DNA from: CAYQMF01 sp964418595
GTDB lineage: Bacteria > Planctomycetota > UBA1135 > UBA2386
Reading direction: 5' to 3'
Length of the DNA stretch: 52,967 nucleotides
NCBI GenBank assembly: GCA_964418595.1
Contig: CAYQMF010000034.1
Span: forward strand, 1-52,967
Shown here piece after piece: positions 1 to 10,059 of the stretch. The translations under genes were made by a program, and so were the position numbers. Numbering within the stretch: the first letter of the stretch is position 1; the number at the start of each line of letters is the position of its first letter. The notes below the pieces were generated by a model. It saw only the letters and a program-made list of their open reading frames with translations. It searched no databases and was not told the origin of the DNA.

Positions 1-2391
<2,391 letters not shown>

Positions 2392-2404
2392 TCGGCCGGT
2401 CCCG

Positions 2405-3886
2405 ATGAACCGTGCCCGCTACCTGGTTGGTCTGGCCACCCTGGCGGTCGCGATCGGGGGCGGCTACTGGCTCGTGGGCCTGCTCCGCAGCAGCCAGAAC
2501 GCCGAGTTCCACGCGCTGCAGGTCGAGTTCCGCGACTCGCGTTCGCTGAAGCCGGGGGCCGACGTGAGATTCCGCGGCGTGCGGGTCGGGTCGGTGCGGC
2601 GCGTGGCGCTGCGCGAGGACGGCGAGCGTGCGGTGATCGACCTCGCCCTGGAGCCGAGCGCACGGCACCTGATCCGCTACGGCAGCCGGTTCTGGATCGT
2701 GACGCCGCGCTTCCTCGGCTTGACCCAAGGGGCGTCGGGTCTCGACACGCTCATCCGGGACACGTACGTCAGCTTCGTGAGTGGGCCGGAGACAGCGCCG
2801 GAACTGCCGAGCGGCAGCCAGCTCGTGGGCATGGAGCGACCGCCTGCCAGCAGCGATGCGGTGCTCGAGCCGGTCGATCGCGGCGACCTGCTCATGACCT
2901 TGCTGGTGCCGGAGAGCCACGACCTCGCACCGGGCGCCCGCGTCCTGTTCCGCGGCATGCAGACCGGCGAGCTGCGCTCGCTGGCGCTGGCCGCCGACGG
3001 GACCCACGTGCGCATGGAGCTGCGCATCCGGCGCGAGCAGCGACACACGGTCACCGACAAGACCCAGTTCTGGGTGGCCCGGCCGCGACTGTCTGGCGCC
3101 TTCCTCACCGGCCTGGCCCTGGAGGACGCGGCGGCGCTCCTCAGTCCGTTCATCGGCTACCACACCGAGCCTGGTCCCGGCGTGCCGGTGGCCGACGGTC
3201 ACCGCGCCGTCGCGTCGCCGGAGCGCCCGGAGTTCAAGGCAGGCAACGTTCCGGCAGCGGCGCTCGCTCGTTCCGCCGACGCGACCCCACCGCCGGCGGA
3301 AGGCGAAGTTCGCCTCGTGCGCGTGTTCTACGAGGCCGTCGAGCGCGACTGGTTCAGTCCGGACGATCCCATCGATCGCACCAGCACCGGCGTGCTCGTC
3401 GAAGACGGCAACGGGCGCGTCGTCGTGGTCACGACCCGCACCGCCTGCGAGGGCAACTACTTCGTGCGCGACTCGCTGGGCGTGATGCCCGACATCGACA
3501 AGGAGCGGATCCGGGTGGCGCTGCCGGAAGGAACGGTCCTCCAGGCTGCGCGGACCTGGACCGATGCCGGCCAATCCGACCTGGCGGTGCTCGTGCTGCA
3601 GGACGCACCGCCGACGCTGCGCGGTACGCGCGTCGAGCAGTTGAGCTTCGCCACCGACGTACCGGGTGAGAGCGTACGCGCGCTCGATGCGCAGGGGGCG
3701 GAGCAGACCGCCGCGCCCGTCGCCGCCAGCGATGGCCCGGCGGCCCGCCTCGATCTCCATCGCGGCGGCGCCGTGCTGGCCGCGGGCAAGGTGGTGGGCA
3801 TACTCGGCCAGGCGGCGGGGACCGATGAACGGGCGACGGTCATTCCCCTCGCCCGACTGCCGGAGGCATTGAGGCCGCGTCGGTGA
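2405..3886 (+). CDS. MlaD/PqiB-like MCE lipid-transport protein with degenerate trypsin-like C-terminal domain
   Basis: This is a membrane-anchored MCE protein, expected to hand lipids between inner and outer membranes with the ABC subunit encoded next. An N-terminal membrane segment covers about residues 7-27. Two MCE-type stretches follow: residues 38-125, with the LKPGADVRFRGVRVGSV signature, and residues 160-255, with LAPGARVLFRGMQTGEL. Two such stretches recall PqiB/YebT rather than single-domain MlaD. Residues 300-490 are not MCE. They read like an HtrA/trypsin fold (STGVLVEDGNGRVVVVTT at 327-344, SDLAVLVL at 391-398, GGAVLAAGKVVGILGQ at 454-469). The catalytic His is not visible and the usual GNSGG serine loop is replaced by HRGG, so proteolysis is unlikely. 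The stop overlaps the next start by 4 bases (GTGA), implying translational coupling. The MCE assignment is firm; the C-terminal reading is inference. Confidence 0.85.
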   Translation: MNRARYLVGLATLAVAIGGGYWLVGLLRSSQNAEFHALQVEFRDSRSLKPGADVRFRGVRVGSVRRVALREDGERAVIDLALEPSARHLIRYGSRFWIVTPRFLGLTQGASGLDTLIRDTYVSFVSGPETAPELPSGSQLVGMERPPASSDAVLEPVDRGDLLMTLLVPESHDLAPGARVLFRGMQTGELRSLALAADGTHVRMELRIRREQRHTVTDKTQFWVARPRLSGAFLTGLALEDAAALLSPFIGYHTEPGPGVPVADGHRAVASPERPEFKAGNVPAAALARSADATPPPAEGEVRLVRVFYEAVERDWFSPDDPIDRTSTGVLVEDGNGRVVVVTTRTACEGNYFVRDSLGVMPDIDKERIRVALPEGTVLQAARTWTDAGQSDLAVLVLQDAPPTLRGTRVEQLSFATDVPGESVRALDAQGAEQTAAPVAASDGPAARLDLHRGGAVLAAGKVVGILGQAAGTDERATVIPLARLPEALRPRR

Positions 3887-5424
3887 GCACCAAGGACCCC
3901 GCGTCGCTCGCCCTCGACCTGCGCGGGTTCTCGCTGGCGTATCGCGTGAGCGGCGGCCGGCTGCACACTGTGTTCCAAGACGTCGACCTGCAGCTCGAAG
4001 TCGGCAAGCGCTACGTCGTCGTCGGGCCCAGTGGTTCCGGCAAGTCGACGCTGATCCGGCTGCTGACCGGCTTGTGGGAGAGTCGCGAACCCGCGCCGCG
4101 CATGAGCGGGCAAGCGTCGATCTTCGGGCACGGGATCGTGGCGGGTCATCCCGGTGCGTTGCACGGGATGACCACCGCCGTGCTCCAGGACGAAGGACTG
4201 CTCGACGAGTTGAGTCCGCGCGCGAACGTGCGTCTCGGCCTGCGCGCCGCCGGACGCTCGCCGCGCCTGGATCTCGCGCTCCTCGCGCAGGCGGGGCTAC
4301 CCGAACCGCCCCTCGATGTGGCGTCGCTGTCGGGCGGGATGCGCAAGCGCGTCGCCGTCGCGCGGGCCCTCGCCGCGCAGCCGCGGCTGTGCCTCTTCGA
4401 CGAACCGACCGCGGGCCTCGACCCGGCCTCGGCCCGCGACATCGCCGCGCTCCTACGCGAGACGCACGACACCGCCGACCCGCCGCGCACGACCCTGGTG
4501 GTCACGCACGACCTCGCGACCTTCGCGCCCTTCGCCGACGCCGTGCTCTGCCTCGATCCGGAGCGCCGGCAGTTGCGCCTGGAGGAACCGGCCATGGCGC
4601 TGGCTCGGGTCGAGGCCGAAGGCTCGTCGACGCCGCCGAAGCGGCACGGCACGGAATCCGACGACGAAGACGTGCCCGGCCTCGAGCCGCTGCGCAACCT
4701 GTTGCTGGGTGTCGCGGGCGGTGCTACCACCCTGGCCGAAGCCGTCTGTCGCCTGCCCCCGGTCTACCCGGAGCTGGTGGCGCGCACGACCCTGCGCTTC
4801 GTGCTCGAATCGATCGGCTTCGCGAGTCTCGGCAGCGCAGTGATCGGTGGTCTCGCCACCTACTTCGCGCTGCGCAACAACCCGCTGGAGGGCGCCTTCT
4901 TGAGCCAGGTGCTCACCGGCTCCGGCAAGGTCCTCGCTGCGGTCCTCGTGCCGCTGCTGGTCGGCTTCTTCTTCACCGCGCGCATCGCGGCCGGCGCGGC
5001 CGCTCGCGTCGGCACGATGACGCGCACCAACCAGGTCACCGCCTTGCGCCTGATGGGGATCCGCCCCGCCGACTTCCTGCTCACTCCCATGCTCTGGGCG
5101 ATGGTGCTGGCGATGCCCCTGGTCACCGCCGCCGGCGTCGTGTTCGCGTCGCTCGCGTCGCTGGCGGCGGCGACCCTCGTCGCGGGCACCTCCCTGCACG
5201 GCTGGGCCACGGCCTTCTTCGCCACCGTCGACGTGCGCGACCTCCAGTTCGGCCTGCTGAAGACCGTCCTGGCCGGGTTCCTGGTGGCCGTGCTGACCTA
5301 CCACCTGGGCACCGGCCCCAAGCGTTCGGGCCAGGATGTCGGGACGGCGGTCAACGGCGCGATCGTCGGCGGCATGGTGCTCGTGCTGCTGGTGCATGGG
5401 ACGGTGACCCTGCTGCAGTTCTGA
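3883..5424 (+). CDS. Fused MlaF-like ATPase and MlaE-like permease
   Basis: One 513-residue polypeptide carries both core parts of an MCE-type ABC lipid transporter. Residues 10-225 are the nucleotide-binding domain: Walker A GPSGSGKS at 48-55, signature LSGGM at 149-153, Walker B LCLFDEPT at 169-176, and a switch histidine in VVTHDL. After an acidic linker (about 225-262), residues 265-513 are a multi-spanning MlaE-like permease with the conserved region around ARVGTMTRTNQVTALRLMGI. In E. coli these are separate proteins, MlaF and MlaE. The GTG start overlaps the MCE gene's stop (GTGA). No MlaB (STAS), MlaC or MlaA gene lies nearby, so the direction of transport and the partners are open. 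Confidence 0.88.
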   Translation: MSTKDPASLALDLRGFSLAYRVSGGRLHTVFQDVDLQLEVGKRYVVVGPSGSGKSTLIRLLTGLWESREPAPRMSGQASIFGHGIVAGHPGALHGMTTAVLQDEGLLDELSPRANVRLGLRAAGRSPRLDLALLAQAGLPEPPLDVASLSGGMRKRVAVARALAAQPRLCLFDEPTAGLDPASARDIAALLRETHDTADPPRTTLVVTHDLATFAPFADAVLCLDPERRQLRLEEPAMALARVEAEGSSTPPKRHGTESDDEDVPGLEPLRNLLLGVAGGATTLAEAVCRLPPVYPELVARTTLRFVLESIGFASLGSAVIGGLATYFALRNNPLEGAFLSQVLTGSGKVLAAVLVPLLVGFFFTARIAAGAAARVGTMTRTNQVTALRLMGIRPADFLLTPMLWAMVLAMPLVTAAGVVFASLASLAAATLVAGTSLHGWATAFFATVDVRDLQFGLLKTVLAGFLVAVLTYHLGTGPKRSGQDVGTAVNGAIVGGMVLVLLVHGTVTLLQF

Positions 5425-5506
5425 CGTTGCCGGCGGCCGCCGGCCGTCCTGGACCGGGACAGCCATCGCGCCAGCACGGTCTCAACCCGGGAGCCCCGTC
5501 CAGCCG

Positions 5507-6109
5507 ATGAGGACCTCCGTGAAGGGTCTCGAGAAACTCACACCCATCCGTCTGGCCGAGGTGTTGACGCAGAAGGGGCTGATCGAAGCCGACGCGATCG
5601 CGGACGCGCTCTACGCCAACGATCGCTATCGCGAGCCCTTCACCGACCTCCTGATCTCCTCCGGCCATATCACCGAGTGGGATCTGGCGAAGCTCGTCGT
5701 CGAGCACTTCCAGCTGCCCTTCATCATGTCCGGCAGTTACGAGGTGACCGACGCCGTGAAGACCCGGCTGTCCACGGAGACGCTGTTCACCAACCTGATG
5801 GTGCCGCTCGACGTCTTCGACAACACGATGCTGGTGGCGATGCCCATCCTCGTGCCCTTCGAGACGCTGCAGACGGTCCAGCGCGAGAACCAGATCATCC
5901 TGTATCCGTACGTCGCGCTCCCCTCGGAGAACCGCACGGTGCTCAGCGAGATGTTCCCGGACTTCAAGGACTGGTACACCAAGTACCAGCGCGAGATCGA
6001 GAACCGGCGGCGGAACAAGGTGAGCAAGGCCACCGAGAACCAGGACGACTGGACGCAGCTGTTCGATTCGGCCGACGCGGCGGTGCGCACGAACCTGAAG
6101 AAGAGTTAG
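5507..6109 (+). CDS. Stand-alone MshEN (GspE N-terminal) domain protein
   Basis: This 200-residue protein matches the N-terminal domain of type II secretion/type IV pilus ATPases (MshEN/T2SSE_N), a fold that in some relatives binds cyclic di-GMP. The pattern of short helices followed by ITEWDLAKLVVEHFQLPFI and later a VPLDVFDNTMLVAMPILVPFETL beta-alpha unit is typical. No Walker motifs are present, so it is not an ATPase. The C-terminal 50 residues are charged and Trp-rich (DFKDWYTKYQREIENRRR). It sits 82 bases after the lipid transporter and converges on tatA. I infer a regulatory or adaptor role; a second-messenger ligand is only a possibility. A GTG four codons in (5519) is an alternative start. 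Confidence 0.7.
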   Translation: MRTSVKGLEKLTPIRLAEVLTQKGLIEADAIADALYANDRYREPFTDLLISSGHITEWDLAKLVVEHFQLPFIMSGSYEVTDAVKTRLSTETLFTNLMVPLDVFDNTMLVAMPILVPFETLQTVQRENQIILYPYVALPSENRTVLSEMFPDFKDWYTKYQREIENRRRNKVSKATENQDDWTQLFDSADAAVRTNLKKS

Positions 6110-6159
6110 GCGGCCGCGCGGAGCGCCTGGGCAGAGACAGAGCCGAGCTTCGGCTCCGC

Positions 6160-6585
6160 CTACGACTGTTCGCTCGGCTTCGCCGCGGCACCGTCGCCGA
6201 GGGCACCGAGAAACGAGCCGTCCGTGGGCTTCTCTACGATCGCCACGGGCCCTGGCGTGGCCTGGTCTTCCCGCGTGAGGCGATCGAACACCTGCACCGG
6301 GTTGCCGAGGGAGCGCATCGCTTCGCGCGGCGAGTCGATCTCGCGGCGGAAGTCGTCCATGGCGCGTCGCGCGTCGCGCACCGTCTGCTCGCTGTTCAGC
6401 TCGCGCTTGAAGTCCTGGTACTTGCGGCGGAGGTCCGCCACCGTCCGCCCGACCTGCTTGCCGACCTCGGGCAGGTTCTTGCCGAACAGGAGCAGGCCGA
6501 CGAAGAGGACCAGGGCAGCCTCCCAAGGGCCGATGGGGCCGATGAAGGCCAGCGGAGGCGCTGCCGCGAACATGACCGGGATCAT
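6160..6585 (-). CDS. tatA: Twin-arginine translocase TatA/TatB-type subunit
   Basis: This is a small pore/adaptor subunit of the Tat pathway for folded proteins. It has a very short N-tail, one membrane helix (GPWEAALVLFVGLLLFGKNLPEVG) containing the FG hinge and the invariant Leu-Pro of the following amphipathic helix, then a charged alpha-helical region and a loose C-terminal tail. At 141 residues it is longer than most TatA proteins and could be a TatB-like or dual-function protein. Two ATG codons are possible: 6585 (taken here) and 6573. A TATGAT hexamer at 6586-6581 overlaps the first ATG and would fit a leaderless message starting at the second. It is divergent from ettA, and no tatC is seen in the window. 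Confidence 0.88.
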   Translation of the reverse strand: MIPVMFAAAPPLAFIGPIGPWEAALVLFVGLLLFGKNLPEVGKQVGRTVADLRRKYQDFKRELNSEQTVRDARRAMDDFRREIDSPREAMRSLGNPVQVFDRLTREDQATPGPVAIVEKPTDGSFLGALGDGAAAKPSEQS

Positions 6586-6586
6586 A
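6581..6586 (-). promoter_or_regulatory. Candidate -10 element of tatA
   Basis: Read on the minus strand this is TATGAT, five of six matches to TATAAT, with seven bases to the second in-frame ATG (6573). It overlaps the upstream ATG, so if it is a real promoter the shorter TatA is the product. No convincing -35 is visible. Confidence 0.35.
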
Positions 6587-6608
6587 GCCAGAGGCTGCCT
6601 GCGGTCTT

Positions 6609-6620
6609 TCGTTCGAACGA
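6609..6620. promoter_or_regulatory. Perfect 12-base palindrome in tatA-ettA divergent spacer
   Basis: TCGTTCGAACGA is its own reverse complement and lies between the divergent tatA and ettA starts. It could be an operator for either gene. Nothing in the window identifies a binding protein, and a 12-base palindrome alone is modest evidence. Confidence 0.3.
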
Positions 6621-6663
6621 CCGGCGTGCCATCCTTCTCGCCCCTTCCAACGGCCCGCCTGCC

Positions 6664-8256
<1,593 letters not shown>

Positions 8257-8263
8257 GCCAGGC

Positions 8264-8560
8264 TCAGCCGCGTCGCACGCGTCGCATGCGCAGGTAGCGC
8301 CGCACGCGCTGGTGGCGCAGGGCGATCGAGCGGTAGCATCGCCACCGACGTCGAAGCCACCGATGCAGCGTGTGCTTGGCTTCGATGTCGACGAGGCCGA
8401 GGCCCAGCACGATCATGACCACGCCCTGCAGGATGGGCAGGAACAGACCCACGACGCCGAGCAGGAGCAGCAGCACGCCGCCGGCATTCCGGACCACGCG
8501 GAGCCAGGTCGGTCGATGGGGGCGGCGGCGGGTCACGCGGTATGCGCATTCCACCCGCAT
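8264..8560 (-). CDS. Small PGPGW-like membrane protein
   Basis: This 98-residue protein has a basic N-terminus, a strongly hydrophobic central hairpin (GGVLLLLLGVVGLFLPILQGVVMIVLGLGLVDIE, about residues 27-60) and an Arg-rich cytosolic tail. It resembles the PGPGW family of two-segment membrane proteins of unknown function, although the PGPGW core is degenerate here (PILQG). It converges on ettA with 7 bases between the stops, and its start lies only 18 bases from the divergent cardiolipin synthase start. A link to membrane phospholipid metabolism is inference from position only. Confidence 0.6.
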   Translation of the reverse strand: MRVECAYRVTRRRPHRPTWLRVVRNAGGVLLLLLGVVGLFLPILQGVVMIVLGLGLVDIEAKHTLHRWLRRRWRCYRSIALRHQRVRRYLRMRRVRRG

Positions 8561-8578
8561 CGGGGGCCGGATCCAGTG

Positions 8579-10042
8579 ATGGTCGCGTCGATCCCGGACC
8601 CGATGGCGTGGCAGGAGCAGGCCGTGGCGACGCCTTCCGCGTTGCCGTGGGCGTTGCTCATCGCCGTCCTCGGCGAGGCGCTGGGCGTCGTGTTCGTGAC
8701 GCGCGTCCTGCGGCGCGGCGGCAACCCGGCGGTGACTCTCAACTGGGTCTTCATCATCCTGGCTGCCCCCTACGTGGGAGTCGTCCTGTACTACCTGCTG
8801 CCTCATCGCCTGCACCGGCGCCGGCTCCGTCGCCGGGTCGAGCGCCTGGCCGGAATCGAGCCGGCGTTGCCGGCGGGCGCAACGCATCCCGAAGCGGTGC
8901 CGCGCGATGATCTGCATCGGCTGCTGGGCAGCTTCGATCCGGATGCCGTGCACCACGGCGGGCATCTGCGGCTCCTGCCCTCGGGCTCCGACATGCTGGA
9001 GGCGGCCCGTACGGCCATCGCCGGCGCCGAACGGTTCGTGCACCTGCAGACGTACATCCTGCGGCCGGACGAAGCGGGTCGGCGCGTGCTCGAACTCCTG
9101 GCCGCTGCGGCGCGCCGCGGTGTCGAGGTCCGCGTGCTCTACGACAGCTTCGGCAGCTGGTCGCTGGGGAGCCGCGACCTGGCGCCGCTGTTGGCGGCGG
9201 GCGGCAAGGCGACGGCGTTCCTGCCGCTCTTCTGGCGGCGCCGCCCCTTCACCCTCAACTTCCGCAACCACCGCAAGATGCTCGTGGTCGACGGGCAGGT
9301 GGCGATCCTCGGGGGTCGCAACATCGGGTCGGAGTACCTCAACGACCGGATCGAGGGCACGACCATCCCATGGCTCGACGTCATGGTGGAGGTGCGGGGT
9401 GCACCGGTCGCCCGCCTGCACCGGGTGTTCGTCGAGGACTGGTACCACGCGGCCGAGGAAGACCTCAGCGATGCGAGGTACTTCCCGCCGGCGGAGACGC
9501 GCGGGTCCGGCACGACGGTGGGCGTAGTGGACACCGGACCCGACGCGCCGACCCAGTTGCCGCTCGTGCTCCTGCAACTCATCGGCTGCGCGCACACACG
9601 TCTCGACATCAGTTCGCCGTACCTGATCCCGTCCCCGATCGTGGGAGCGGCGTTGCAGCTCGCGGCGCGCCGCGGCGTGCGGGTTCGCATCCACACCAAC
9701 GGCCGGGACGTGGAGAACTGGCTCCTCTATCGCGCCCAGCGCAGCCAGTACCCGTTGCTCACCCAGGCGGGCATCGAGGTGTACGAGAGCCGCGAGGCCT
9801 ACAACCACAGCAAGCTGATCGTCGTCGACGAGCGTTACGCGTTCGTGGGCAGTCCGAATCTGGACTGGCGCAGCGCGGCCCTGAACTTCGAGGTGGCCAT
9901 CACCACGGACGACGCGACGTTCATCCGATCGGTGCGCGAGCTGTTCGAGACACGGGTGGCCGCGGGGCATCGCGTGCGCGTCGCCGGCACCAGGCTGAGC
10001 CTGCTCGACGCGCTCTGCCGGCTGGCCTCGCCCCTGCTCTGA
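8579..10042 (+). CDS. cls: Cardiolipin synthase (phospholipase D family)
   Basis: This enzyme joins phosphatidyl groups to make cardiolipin at the inner membrane. The 487-residue protein begins with two membrane segments (about residues 21-70, PSALPWALLIAVLGEALG and VTLNWVFIILAAPYVGVVLYYLL). Two HKD half-sites follow: NHRKMLVVDGQVAILGGRNIG, and NHSKLIVVDERYAFVGSPNLD. Length and layout match bacterial ClsA-type enzymes. The ATG at 8579 is chosen because it leaves the first helix intact; the ATG at 8603 is an alternative. The gene converges on lptD with 17 bases between stop codons and no visible hairpin. Confidence 0.93.
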   Translation: MVASIPDPMAWQEQAVATPSALPWALLIAVLGEALGVVFVTRVLRRGGNPAVTLNWVFIILAAPYVGVVLYYLLPHRLHRRRLRRRVERLAGIEPALPAGATHPEAVPRDDLHRLLGSFDPDAVHHGGHLRLLPSGSDMLEAARTAIAGAERFVHLQTYILRPDEAGRRVLELLAAAARRGVEVRVLYDSFGSWSLGSRDLAPLLAAGGKATAFLPLFWRRRPFTLNFRNHRKMLVVDGQVAILGGRNIGSEYLNDRIEGTTIPWLDVMVEVRGAPVARLHRVFVEDWYHAAEEDLSDARYFPPAETRGSGTTVGVVDTGPDAPTQLPLVLLQLIGCAHTRLDISSPYLIPSPIVGAALQLAARRGVRVRIHTNGRDVENWLLYRAQRSQYPLLTQAGIEVYESREAYNHSKLIVVDERYAFVGSPNLDWRSAALNFEVAITTDDATFIRSVRELFETRVAAGHRVRVAGTRLSLLDALCRLASPLL

Positions 10043-10059
10043 CGCGCCGTCGCCGGGGA

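Noticed and set aside
5677..6663. Upstream extension of the ettA frame by about 330 codons
   Set aside because: It runs across the antisense of tatA and overlaps the MshEN gene. EttA homology begins exactly at the ATG at 6664.
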